Assembly: GCF_030734285.1 (NCBI RefSeq)
Contig: NZ_CP132294.1
Coordinates: 3,410,001-3,474,000 of the forward strand
From: Natronococcus sp. AD-5
Lineage (GTDB): Archaea; Halobacteriota; Halobacteria; Halobacteriales; Natrialbaceae
DNA length: 64,000 nt
Direction: 5' to 3'
Numbering within the stretch: position 1 is the stretch's first letter; each line of letters starts with the position of its first letter. Position numbers and translations under genes: made by a program. The notes under the pieces were generated by a model, which was not told where the DNA came from, did no database searches, and saw only the letters and a list, made by a program, of their open reading frames with translations. Positions 44,927 to 53,409 of the stretch are shown piece by piece.

Positions 44927-46511
44927 ACTTCTGGACCGTCACGTCGAGCGTGTCGAGGTCGACGATCGGCGCGTAACCGGCGTCGGGATCGATGTTGACG
45001 CTCTTCTGGAAGTCCGTCTGGGCCTGCCAGCAGCCGGAGTTGATCGCGAGCACGTTATGATACTTGCCGAAGCCGAGCTTGTGGACGTGGCCCGTGTGGA
45101 AGACGTCCGGCACTTCCTCCATGACGAGGTAGTCCCGCTCTTCGGGTGCGAGTCGGGTGTGGCCGCCGAACTGCGGGGCGACGTGGCGCTTCTTCAGGAG
45201 GTGGTACATCGCCTTGTGAGGATCGTCGTAGCTCGCCTTCTCCTCGGGCAGTTCGGCGATCACCTCGTCGAGCGAGACGCCGTGGTACATCAGGACGGAA
45301 ACGCCCTCGATCGTCACCGTCGACGGGTTGCTCACGATCCGCGCGTCGTGGACGGACATGATCTCCCGAAGTTCCTCGTCGAAGCCGGGCTGGGGTTCGG
45401 CCAGCCGCACCGCGTCGTGGTTCCCCGGAATCATGACGATCTCGATGTCGCCGGGGACCCGCTTTAAGTGCTCACTGAACAGTTCGTACTGCTCGTAGAT
45501 GTCGATGACGTCGAGCTCCTCGTCCTGGTTCGGGTAGACGCCGACGCCCTCGACCATGTCCCCCGCGATCAGCAGGTACTCGACGTGCCGGGCCTGTTCC
45601 GTGTGCAGCCAGTCAGCGAATCGGTTCCAGGCGTCGCCCATGAACTCCTGGCTGCCGACGTGGACGTCGCTGATGAGCGCCGCCTGCACGTGTCGATCGG
45701 CGGTCGAGGGCTCGTACGTACGGGGCACGTCCGGGAAGTACATCGAGTCGACGAACCCGATCCCCGAGTCGTCGGCGAGCGTTCCCTCCATCGCCAGGAC
45801 CTCGTCACGGAGCAGTTCGTCGACGAGATCGACGTACTCCCGGTCTTTCATCACCAGCCACGGGAAGGTTCCGGTGGCGTCCTCGAGTTCGATCAGCCAG
45901 TGGCCGCTCGCCGTCGATCGCACGTCGTTGACCAGTCCGACCATCGCGGCCTCGCTGCCCCCCGGCATCGACTCGATGGCCGTCGCGGGTCGGTGGTTGA
46001 CGCGACCGCGAAGTTTCGACCCCAGTCGGTCGAGTCGGTCCCGGAACACCGAAACGAAGTCGCCGTACTCGCCCGTCCCCGTGCTCTCGCCGGTCATGTC
46101 GCCGACGATCTCGAGCGACCGTTCGGCGGGATCCGACGACCTTCCTGCGCCCTCTGAGACCCCCTTCGTTTCAACTGCACTCCCGCCGTCCGGAGATCGT
46201 GTATTCGGATTCCGAGCTCCAGTCGAAATTGAGGGGTCGTTCGCCGCGGACGGACGATCCGGCTCGGCGGCTCGAGCGTCGGTGTCGTTCGGTCCTCCAG
46301 CCCGTCGATCCGGCTCGCGTAGTTCGCTCAGGACCGGGTCGACGTGCTCCAGCCGAACGACCAGCGCGTCCGCCGGGAGCTCCTCGATGACGCGCTCGAG
46401 CACCGCCGCCGGGTCGTCCGCGGACGCGATTCGGGTTACCGCCTCGCGTTCGGCGTTGTAGCCGCGGCTCGTGAGTTCGCTGACGATCCGGGCGGGCCCC
46501 TCGAGTGGCAC
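44919..46511 (-). CDS. polB: DNA polymerase II (PolD) small subunit DP1
   Basis: This 530-residue protein (GTG 46511) is the exonuclease/small subunit of the archaeal replicative polymerase PolD. The calcineurin-like phosphoesterase motifs are ISDVHVGSQEFMG, LLIAGDMVEGVGVYP, VMIPGNHDAVR and HTGHVHKLGFGKYH, all with metal ligands. An OB fold precedes it. The N-terminal domain (1-60) is joined by a disordered linker (about 65-130) that contains SAVETKGV; this text is encoded by an ORB-like DNA sequence at 46158-46182. Confidence 0.95.
   Translation of the reverse strand: MPLEGPARIVSELTSRGYNAEREAVTRIASADDPAAVLERVIEELPADALVVRLEHVDPVLSELREPDRRAGGPNDTDARAAEPDRPSAANDPSISTGARNPNTRSPDGGSAVETKGVSEGAGRSSDPAERSLEIVGDMTGESTGTGEYGDFVSVFRDRLDRLGSKLRGRVNHRPATAIESMPGGSEAAMVGLVNDVRSTASGHWLIELEDATGTFPWLVMKDREYVDLVDELLRDEVLAMEGTLADDSGIGFVDSMYFPDVPRTYEPSTADRHVQAALISDVHVGSQEFMGDAWNRFADWLHTEQARHVEYLLIAGDMVEGVGVYPNQDEELDVIDIYEQYELFSEHLKRVPGDIEIVMIPGNHDAVRLAEPQPGFDEELREIMSVHDARIVSNPSTVTIEGVSVLMYHGVSLDEVIAELPEEKASYDDPHKAMYHLLKKRHVAPQFGGHTRLAPEERDYLVMEEVPDVFHTGHVHKLGFGKYHNVLAINSGCWQAQTDFQKSVNIDPDAGYAPIVDLDTLDVTVQKFS
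46158..46182 (-). other. ORB-like sequence inside the DP1 linker
   Basis: On the minus strand GCAGTTGAAACGAAGGGGGT (46179-46160) has the ORB core TGAAAC followed by a G-run. It encodes residues of the disordered linker (SAVETKGV). Confidence 0.45.
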
Positions 46512-46607
46512 ACGCCTCGCATTCGTGACCGGGGGCAAAAGGGTAGCGGATGCAGGTCGACACGACGAACAGAAGGTTGATTGTCGGGCCCGGTATAACA
46601 CGGGACG

Positions 46608-47639
46608 ATGAGCGGTCCCGACCCCGGAGACGCCGACGAGAGTAGCGATAATGCCGGTGAGTCCAGCCGCCACGAGCCGCACGGTACCCCGTCGGACGGG
46701 GCCGGCGATCCGAACCGCGACGTAGCGTCGACCGCCGACCGGGACGGAGCGACCGACGAGCCGGCCCGAGGCGACGTCGCTGCCGGTGGTGGGGATGCGA
46801 CCGCGCGCAGCGGGCGCACCGACAGCGGAGACGACGTCTCGATCGAAGACGACGGGATCCTCCGCTGGTTCTTCAAAACGAACGACGAGTCGGCCGTCCT
46901 GGTGCGGGACGTGCTGGGGAGCGTCGCCATCGTCGTCGTCATCGGACTCCTCCTCTTCGCCGTCAGCGGCATCTGGCCGCCGCTGGTCGCCGTCGAGAGC
47001 GGCAGTATGGAGCCGAACATGCAGAAGGGCGATCTCATCTTCGTCGTCGCGGACGACCGCTTCGTCGGCGACGATCCCGCCGACGACACCGGCGTCGTCA
47101 CCCACGAGAGCGGCCAGGACCACGAGAAGTTCGGGAAATCCGGCGACGTGATCATCTTCAAGCCGAACGGCAACGAGTACGAGACGCCGGTGATACACCG
47201 CGCCCACTTCTGGGTCGAAGACGGTGAAAACTGGGTCGACACCAAGGCGAACGAGGAGTACGTAAACGGAGCGAGCTGCGAACAACTCCCCACCTGTCCC
47301 GCCAACCACGACGGTTTCATCACGAAAGGCGACGCCAATTCCTACTACGACCAGTACCACCGCGGGCCAGGTGCAGAGACCGACGTCGTCCACCCCGGGT
47401 GGGTCACCGGAAAGGCGACGTTCCGGATCCCGTGGCTCGGCTACGTGCGACTGACGTTCGACTCGATCCTGGGCGAACTCGTCGCGCCGCAGCCGACGAT
47501 AGAGACGGTCGACGGACCGCTCGAGAGCGAACTCGGCGTGTCGGACGAGAGGCTCGCCGCCGCGGGCATCGGCGCATCGGGCGTCGCCGCGATCGGAACC
47601 GGCGCCGCGATGGCCGCCGCTCGGGTCCGTCGCGAGTAG
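46608..47639 (+). CDS. sec11: Signal peptidase I (Sec11-type)
   Basis: This 343-residue protein has a 95-residue acidic, disordered N-terminus, a membrane helix (VAIVVVIGLLLFAVSGIW), and the S26 catalytic region: Ser in VAVESGSMEPNMQKGD and His in TPVIHRAHFWVE, with the downstream Asp in FITKGDANSYYDQ. A second helix lies at the C-terminus (ASGVAAIGTGAAMAA). It removes Sec signal peptides outside the membrane. The position between the DP1 and orc1 genes agrees with the conserved haloarchaeal origin order. Confidence 0.93.
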   Translation: MSGPDPGDADESSDNAGESSRHEPHGTPSDGAGDPNRDVASTADRDGATDEPARGDVAAGGGDATARSGRTDSGDDVSIEDDGILRWFFKTNDESAVLVRDVLGSVAIVVVIGLLLFAVSGIWPPLVAVESGSMEPNMQKGDLIFVVADDRFVGDDPADDTGVVTHESGQDHEKFGKSGDVIIFKPNGNEYETPVIHRAHFWVEDGENWVDTKANEEYVNGASCEQLPTCPANHDGFITKGDANSYYDQYHRGPGAETDVVHPGWVTGKATFRIPWLGYVRLTFDSILGELVAPQPTIETVDGPLESELGVSDERLAAAGIGASGVAAIGTGAAMAAARVRRE

Positions 47640-47791
47640 CGACGTCGATTCGCCCCGTCCCGCTCGATTTCTATCTCGCTCGATTTTCGGTCACCTATCT
47701 CGGTCGATTCGTCGGCCTCTCGCATCGCTCGACGCTCGCGCGGAATTTTTCGGACGATCTCGAGCCGTTCCGGCGCGTCGGCTCCGTGGTG

Positions 47792-47816
47792 TTCTCGAGT
47801 TGAAATCAAGGGGTTG
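47792..47816 (+). other. ORB-like sequence 21 bp beyond the orc1 stop
   Basis: CGAGTTGAAATCAAGGGGTT (47796-47815) has the ORB shape with one change in the core (GAAAT for GAAAC). It lies between the ends of the signal peptidase and orc1 genes. Confidence 0.35.
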
Positions 47817-47836
47817 CCGTCCGTCGCGGTCGACCG

Positions 47837-49567
47837 TCAGTTCTCGAATCGGGCCTGCACGAACGGCTGGATGTCGTCGATGTTGCTCAGACGGGAGTCG
47901 CTCAGGAGGACGGCCTCGGTTTCGTCGATCGGAACCGAGAGGCTGATCTCCTTCGTCCGGCCGTATCGCCCCTTCGAGACGACCACGGCGTTGACGATGC
48001 CGAGCATGTCGAGTTCGCTGATGAGGTCGGTGACGCGCCGTTGCGTGAGGACGTCCGCGTCGATCTCCTCGCAGAGACGCTTGTAGATGTTGAACACCTC
48101 GCCGGTGTTGATGCTGTGGACGCCGTTCTTCTCGAGGAGGATGATCGCGAAGAGGACGAGTTTGCTCTGCGTCGGGAGGGTGCGGACGACCTCGACGACG
48201 CGGTCGAGTTCGATCTTGTCCTGGGCCTGCCGGACGTGCTCCTCGACGATCGTCTCGGCCTGCGACCGCTCCGCGAGCTCGCCCGCGGTCCGGAGGAGGT
48301 CGAGCGCGCGGCGCGCGTCCCCGTGTTCCTGTGCGGCGAAGGCCGCACACAGCGGGATCACGTCGCTCGAGAGCGCTCCGGCCTTGAACGCGACCTCCGA
48401 GCGGTGCTGGAGGATGTCGCGTAGCTGGTTCGCGTCGTACGGCGGGAAGACGATCTCCTCCTCGCCGAGGCTGGACTTGACGCGCGGATCCAGGAAGTCG
48501 GTGAACTTGAGGTCGTTCGAGATACCGATGATCGAGACGCGAGAGTTCTCGAGTTCGGAATTCATCCGGGAGAGGTTGTAGAGGGTGTCGTCGCCGCTCT
48601 TCTCGACCAGTTTGTCGATCTCGTCGAGCATGATGACGACGACGCGCTCGTCGTAGTCGACGGCGTCGAAGAAGACGCTGTAGACCCGGTCCGTCGGCCA
48701 CCCCGTCATCGGGACCTCCTCGAACGACTCCTTGTCCGCCTCGAGAGAGGCGATTCGCTCTTCGATCTCCGCGGCGGACGCAAACGGCGTCGATTCGAGG
48801 GGGTGTGCCGACGCCGACTCGCTCTCGGCCGGGTCGGATGAATACCCCCCTGTTTCTACTGCAGAACCGGGAGACGTGGCGCCTGTTTCGGTTGCAAACG
48901 AAACGTCGCTATCGTCCGTTTTTTCGTCGTCGGTGAGCGGGGCGTCTTCGGCGGATCGGCCGCGAGTGACGGCGGACTCGAACGGATCGTCGCTCGTCCC
49001 GTCGTCGGCCGGTGATCCGTCCCCGGACTGGGACGACGCCTCGGTCTCGTATCGCTCGACGGTCTCGAGGAGGTCCTCGAGGGAAGCGATATCCTCGTCG
49101 ATCCGCGCCTCGTTCTTCTCGATGAACTTGTTCGCGAGCTGTGCGAGGACGCGATACTGGGTGTCCGTGACCTCGCAGTTGATGTATTCGACGTCACAGG
49201 GAACGCTGTACTTCTGGGAGGTGCTCTCGAGCTCCTTACTGACGAACTTCGCGCTCGCGGTCTTTCCCGTCCCCGTCTTCCCGTAGATCAGGATGTTCGA
49301 CGGCGTCTCGCCGCGGAGCGCGGCGACGAGAATCGTCGCCATCTTGTTGATCTGGTCGTTTCGGTGCGGCAACTCGTGCGGCGTGTAGGAGGGACGGAGA
49401 ACCTCCTTGTTCTCGAAGATCGGCTCGCCGCTGAGCAGGTCGTCGAACAATCCCTGGTTCGGCTCGTCGTCACCGATCGCCGTTTCCTCGAGCGACGTCG
49501 AAAACCCGTGCGTTCCGTCGAGTTCGACCTCGTCCGCCCCCGGTGTCTCTGAGTTGTCATCTGACAT
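47837..49567 (-). CDS. orc1: Orc1/Cdc6 replication initiator (origin-linked)
   Basis: This 576-residue AAA+ protein binds origin recognition boxes and recruits MCM. It has Walker A GKTGTGKT (96-103), Walker B VVIMLDEIDKL (about 310-320), sensor ISNDLKFTD and a C-terminal winged helix (RVTDLISELDMLG). It is longer than usual (about 400) because of a 130-residue acidic, Ser-rich insert (about 155-285) between the Walker motifs. An ORB-like DNA sequence encodes SAVETGGY in this insert. It lies directly beside the origin, and an ORB sits in its own promoter. Confidence 0.96.
   Translation of the reverse strand: MSDDNSETPGADEVELDGTHGFSTSLEETAIGDDEPNQGLFDDLLSGEPIFENKEVLRPSYTPHELPHRNDQINKMATILVAALRGETPSNILIYGKTGTGKTASAKFVSKELESTSQKYSVPCDVEYINCEVTDTQYRVLAQLANKFIEKNEARIDEDIASLEDLLETVERYETEASSQSGDGSPADDGTSDDPFESAVTRGRSAEDAPLTDDEKTDDSDVSFATETGATSPGSAVETGGYSSDPAESESASAHPLESTPFASAAEIEERIASLEADKESFEEVPMTGWPTDRVYSVFFDAVDYDERVVVIMLDEIDKLVEKSGDDTLYNLSRMNSELENSRVSIIGISNDLKFTDFLDPRVKSSLGEEEIVFPPYDANQLRDILQHRSEVAFKAGALSSDVIPLCAAFAAQEHGDARRALDLLRTAGELAERSQAETIVEEHVRQAQDKIELDRVVEVVRTLPTQSKLVLFAIILLEKNGVHSINTGEVFNIYKRLCEEIDADVLTQRRVTDLISELDMLGIVNAVVVSKGRYGRTKEISLSVPIDETEAVLLSDSRLSNIDDIQPFVQARFEN
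48843..48867 (-). other. ORB-like sequence inside the orc1 insert
   Basis: On the minus strand GCAGTAGAAACAGGGGGGTA (48862-48843) has the ORB core with a six-G run. It encodes SAVETGGY of the disordered insert. Confidence 0.45.
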
Positions 49568-49580
49568 CAGTCGTACGCGT

Positions 49581-49602
49581 ACCCCCTTGTTTCGTGTGGA
49601 AT
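49581..49602 (-). promoter_or_regulatory. ORB element in the orc1 promoter
   Basis: On the minus strand ATTCCACACGAAACAAGGGG (then GT) is a good ORB. It lies 14-35 bp before the orc1 start, so Orc1 binding there could also regulate orc1. Confidence 0.75.
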
Positions 49603-50193
49603 CCCGGATCCGAAAGCAGGAATATCAGCGTCTGAACGGCTAGTATAGCCAATTCAGTATCACGGTTACCCGATCCGGATCCAGTTGATGCAAACGAAAC
49701 AGAGGAACACCGAGGTATTAAATTCTTCCCTTTCACTCACGTACAGTGTAATATTGTCTTTCGCGTGAGCGAGCGTACTAATCCCGTTCGGAGATAGAAT
49801 ACGCTGTCCTCGGAGGCTGAGTCGACCGTCGCGGCGAACGATCCGCTTGGAAGCGACGTGTGCCCGGTTCGGTACGGGAACGTCCGTCGACGGGAATTGG
49901 ACCGGTTCATCCCCTCTTTCACGTCGAGCGCTACCACCACGACGGCAACGATAGCTTCAACGTCCGCTCGGTTGTTCAGGGGGCGACCGGCTCGAGTGAG
50001 ACGTCGACAGGTAGACGTCGGCGGCTTCGGTTGCGAACAGGCACTTCACTCGAGAACCGTGTCCGAGGAACGGAAGCCGAGTAAAAGACGTGAATGTAAG
50101 AGGTATGACCACTTGGAGCGGTCCGAATTATCTTCCGCGTTGTGTCCGGGCGGAGATGTTGGAATTACATCAGACGAGCGTACACCTGGCCGG

Positions 50194-50221
50194 CCCCCCA
50201 CCCCTTCGTTTCAGGTGGAAC
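50194..50221 (-). other. ORB element, left of the AT-rich core
   Basis: On the minus strand GTTCCACCTGAAACGAAGGG followed by GTGGGGGG. The inverted TTCCA...TGAAAC core and long G-string match haloarchaeal ORBs. A further G-rich block (50228-50250) follows on the plus strand. Confidence 0.8.
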
Positions 50222-50252
50222 GGGACGGAGAGGTGGGGTGGATGGGGTGTCT

Positions 50253-50388
50253 CTAGAACAGAAGGTTTTATGCTAGTAGGATAGAAACAATATCCGTAGC
50301 ACTAGCAGAATAGCGATCTTACTAGAGGAGTGTGTTTATATTACTAGTTACTACTAGGATTCTCTTTCTAGTGGACTCGAGTTACTAG
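50253..50388. other. AT-rich unwinding core with eight CTAG sites
   Basis: CTAG occurs at 50253, 50273, 50302, 50322, 50344, 50354, 50368 and 50385, several within TTACTAGTTA-like repeats. The stretch is by far the most AT-rich part of the origin and lies between two ORBs pointing outwards, so it is the likely DNA unwinding element. Confidence 0.8.
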
Positions 50389-50502
50389 TTCCGTCGTTTT
50401 CCCCGAATTCCCGGGGGAAACCGCTCGAAATCCCCGTTCGAGGCGAAACGGTGGTCCCTATCGGACCCGTCGGCGTCGAGTCCGCCCCGACACCGTCGTC
50501 GG

Positions 50503-50530
50503 TCTCCAGTTGAAACGATGGGGTGGGGGA
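50503..50530 (+). other. ORB element, right of the AT-rich core
   Basis: TCTCCAGTTGAAACGATGGG followed by GTGGGGGA is a plus-strand ORB, mirror to the one at 50194. Confidence 0.8.
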
Positions 50531-50836
50531 CGGTTCGCTCACTCCGCTCCCGCCGAAGACCGTAGCAGATTGACATCCCGGCGGGACCCACCGGACAGCG
50601 ACTCGCCGTTCTACGATAGCGAAGCACTGGATGGGGTGATAGCATACCGCTCTCGAGTCGTACTCCCTCGATCCGTTCTCGGACCCGGGAATTCAGCTAC
50701 CGCTCGCACACCGTCGATCGTTCACCGCGGCTACTGATAATTCAAAATAGTCGGATAGTAAACACGTCTGACGTAGGCTTAAGTGAATTCAGTTAGTAGT
50801 ACGCGCAGATGCACCCCGCGGTGCTGGAGGCCCAGG

Positions 50837-51475
50837 ATGGGACTGTTAACAGAACTCAAGGATAGTATTTCCCGGGTGACGGATCGGTTGTTTACCGACG
50901 AGGAACCCAAACGAATTGGTATCTACGGACCGCCCAACGCTGGAAAGACGACGCTCGCGAACCGGATCGCTCGCGACTGGACGGGCGACGCGGTCGGGAC
51001 GGAAAGTCACGTTCCACACGAAACGCGCCGTGCACGCAGAAAAGAGGGCGTCGAGATCGAGCGCAACGGGAAGTCGGTCTCGATCGATATCGTCGACACG
51101 CCCGGCGTAACGACGAAGGTCGATTACGAGGAGTTCACCGACGAGATGGAAGAGGAGGACGCGATCCGCCGGTCGCGCGAAGCGACCGAAGGGGTCGCCG
51201 AGGCGATGCACTGGCTCCGCGAGGACGTCGACGGCGTCATCTACGTACTTGACAGCGCGGAGGACCCGATCACGCAGGTCAACACGATGCTGATCGGAAT
51301 TATCGAGTCTCGCGATCTGCCGGTACTCATCTTCGCGAACAAGATCGACCTCGAGGAGTCGAGCGTCAAGCGGATCGAGGACGCGTTCCCGCAGCACAAG
51401 ACGGTGTCGTTGTCTGCAAAGGAAGGCGAAAACATGGACGAGGTCTACGACAACATCGCGCAGTACTTCGGGTGA
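50837..51475 (+). CDS. oapA: Origin-associated small GTPase OapA/ArvA (archaeal vesiculating GTPase)
   Basis: This 212-residue Era-like GTPase has Walker A GIYGPPNAGKTTLANRI (28-44), switch/DTPG (IDIVDTPGVTT) and NKID-type FANKIDLEES plus SLSAKEGEN. ATG 50837 follows GGAGGCCCAGG, a possible ribosome binding site. The protein was first named for its place beside oriC; its Haloferax homologue ArvA drives extracellular vesicle formation. It forms an operon with oapB and oapC. Confidence 0.92.
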   Translation: MGLLTELKDSISRVTDRLFTDEEPKRIGIYGPPNAGKTTLANRIARDWTGDAVGTESHVPHETRRARRKEGVEIERNGKSVSIDIVDTPGVTTKVDYEEFTDEMEEEDAIRRSREATEGVAEAMHWLREDVDGVIYVLDSAEDPITQVNTMLIGIIESRDLPVLIFANKIDLEESSVKRIEDAFPQHKTVSLSAKEGENMDEVYDNIAQYFG

Positions 51476-51480
51476 TCACG

Positions 51481-51882
51481 ATGCCGAAAGCAACTAACGC
51501 GGACGACTTGGACGGCCCGGACGGCGTACAAATCGACCTCATCAGCGGCGAGCGGATGGAGCGGATGGCCACGACGGAGAAGATCCGGATGATCCTCGAC
51601 GGTGTCCACGACGGCAACATCGTCATTCTCGAGGAGGGGCTTACTCCCGACGAGGAGAGCAAGCTCATCGAGATGACGATGGCCGAGATCAGTCCCGACG
51701 GCTTCAACGGGATCGAGATCGAGACGTATCCGAAGTCGGAGACGCGGGATTCGTCGCTGCTCGGCCGCATCATGGGGTCGAACGAGTCGACCGCGAAGCT
51801 GACGGTGATCGGACCGGCGAACCAGATCGAAACGCTTCACAAGGACGAAACGCTCATCAGCGCGCTGGTGTCCCGAAACTAA
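51481..51882 (+). CDS. oapB: OapB/ArvB (DUF2073) protein
   Basis: This 133-residue protein has the DUF2073 pattern: IDLISGERMERMATTEKIRM, GNIVILEEGLTPDEESKLIE and KLTVIGPANQIETLHKDETL. The ATG at 51481 lies six bases after the oapA stop; a GTG at 51472 overlapping the stop is an alternative. It is a partner of the vesicle GTPase; molecular role unknown. Confidence 0.9.
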   Translation: MPKATNADDLDGPDGVQIDLISGERMERMATTEKIRMILDGVHDGNIVILEEGLTPDEESKLIEMTMAEISPDGFNGIEIETYPKSETRDSSLLGRIMGSNESTAKLTVIGPANQIETLHKDETLISALVSRN

Positions 51883-52901
51883 TGCCGCACCAATGCACGA
51901 ACTGCGGCCGCACGTTCCCCGACGGCTCCAAGGAGATGCTCTCGGGCTGTCCCGACTGCGGCGGGAACAAGTTCCAGTTCGCGCCGAGTTCGGGTGCAAC
52001 AGCCGCTGGTGGCGCTTCCGAACCGAACGCCGGAGCCGGTGGAGAGCGAACGGGCGCGACCGAGCCGTCGGCTAGGGACGGTTCCGATCCGGACGCGGAC
52101 GGCGTCGCGTCTCGTGCTGCGGAGACGGTTCGTGGATGGGTCTCTTCGAATTCGACCGACGAATCGACCGGCGCGTCGACGGTGGATACCGGATCGACGT
52201 CGGCTGCTCCCGAGAACGCCGCACGCGCTCGTGAATCGGAGGTGCGCTCGTCCTCGAGCGAGACTCGGTCCGGTACGGATCCGACTGCCGAGGGCGACGG
52301 GTTTTCCGAGTGGCCGGATTCGGCCCGCCGCCCCGAAGACCGGTCATCCGGGGCTGAACAGTCGGAGACCGATCAGTCCGCGGCCGCACGATCTTCACCC
52401 GACGAGGCGACGGCCGCACAGTCCGTGACGGACGACCGGCCCGCTGCGGCGACGGACGTCGAGACGAACGCACACTCCGCCGACGTCCGGGAGGCGGGAA
52501 CCGACGCGCCGGCGGTCGAATCCGAGGACTCGGCACAGGCGAGCGCTCGAAGCGACGTCGTTCCGGCGGACGATCTCCCGACAAATGCGGGACAGGACGA
52601 CGATTCCGGTGCGGTCACCGACGTCGGCGGAACCACCGGAAGCGGCGCGGGCGGCGGGAGCGATCAGCCGCCGAACGACGGCCGGGTCGTCAGCGAGCCG
52701 ACGGGCGAACAGCCGTCGATCGAGGATCTCCGGGCGGAACTCAACGAGCAGTTCGAGAGCATCAAGATCGTTCGCCCGGGCCAGTACGAACTCAACCTCA
52801 TGGAGCTCTACAACCGCGACGAGTACATCATCTCGCTCCAGGAGGACGGCCGATACGTTATCGACGTCCCGGATTCGTGGCACGACAGCGGGGAGGAATA
52901 A
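51882..52901 (+). CDS. oapC: OapC/ArvC zinc-ribbon protein
   Basis: This 339-residue protein starts with a zinc ribbon (Cys5, Cys8, Cys23, Cys26 in QCTNCGR and GCPDCGG). Residues about 35-265 are a long disordered Ser/Asp/Glu-rich region. The C-terminal 70 residues (IEDLRAELNEQFESIKIVRP, YELNLMELYNRDEYIISLQE, GRYVIDVPDSW) form a conserved small domain. The ATG overlaps the oapB stop (TAATG). The disordered part varies between species. Confidence 0.9.
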   Translation: MPHQCTNCGRTFPDGSKEMLSGCPDCGGNKFQFAPSSGATAAGGASEPNAGAGGERTGATEPSARDGSDPDADGVASRAAETVRGWVSSNSTDESTGASTVDTGSTSAAPENAARARESEVRSSSSETRSGTDPTAEGDGFSEWPDSARRPEDRSSGAEQSETDQSAAARSSPDEATAAQSVTDDRPAAATDVETNAHSADVREAGTDAPAVESEDSAQASARSDVVPADDLPTNAGQDDDSGAVTDVGGTTGSGAGGGSDQPPNDGRVVSEPTGEQPSIEDLRAELNEQFESIKIVRPGQYELNLMELYNRDEYIISLQEDGRYVIDVPDSWHDSGEE

Positions 52902-53319
52902 CGACGACCGCGTCGACCTTCGTCGTCCGCCGGCGTCGGCTCTACTACCGCGGGATTTTCACCCTTCTCGAGTTACCCGATTCGGTTGTAACCGCCTCAG
53001 TACCGGGCTCGAACCGCGTTCTCGAGGACCGACTCTCCACTTCGACCGTGACCGCTGGTGCGATCACCGTTCGCGCGAGTACGAAGGTGGTGACCGCCCG
53101 CCGAGAGCAGTCACCGTCAGCGTTAGGTCGTCGGCCCCGTCGCGAAGCCGATTACTGCCGGCGTCGATCGCGTTCCACGGGAAACGGTGCCCTCGTGTTT
53201 CTCTCCGCGAGGATGCGATTACCGCGAGAGGGCGACGATCGATCCGACGGAGCACCGGTTCGGCCCCGATTTCGGGCGAGACAGATGGATTTAAGCGACG
53301 CGGCCGATAGCGTCCGAAC
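52902..53319. other. Gene-free stretch
   Basis: No supported gene in 418 bases. The open frames here are basic, irregular and lack start signals. The right end holds ATTTAAG (53289-53295), a probable TATA box 31 nt before the small ORF at 53320. Confidence 0.5.
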
Positions 53320-53409
53320 ATGAGTACTGCAACCAAGGTCGTCCTCACGACGGTCGCTGCATCGACCCTGCTGTCGGTCCTGATCATCTTCCAGACGGTC
53401 TTCGTCTGA
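53320..53409 (+). CDS. 29-residue single-helix membrane peptide
   Basis: MSTATKVVLTTVAASTLLSV followed by LIIFQTVFV is a short basic lead and one membrane helix. A TATA-like ATTTAAG lies 31 nt upstream. Its TGA overlaps the next ATG (TGATG, 53407-53411), so the next gene appears to be reached by coupled translation. No family name known to me. Confidence 0.65.
   Translation: MSTATKVVLTTVAASTLLSVLIIFQTVFV

Larger units (their letters stand above)
49568..50836. other. Chromosomal replication origin (oriC1-type)
   Basis: This 1.27-kb gene-free region lies between orc1 and oapABC, the standard place of the main haloarchaeal origin. It holds three good ORBs (one minus-strand at 49581, one minus at 50194, one plus at 50503) and an AT-rich core at about 50260-50395 between the last two, whose G-strings point outwards. 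Short frames inside it have no coding character. The orc1 promoter is at its left end and the oapA promoter (AT-rich 50735-50800) at its right end. Confidence 0.9.

Noticed and set aside
49858-50737. Several 60-130 codon frames inside the origin
   Set aside because: Irregular composition, mutual overlap and no promoter or conserved pattern; the region is explained as the origin.
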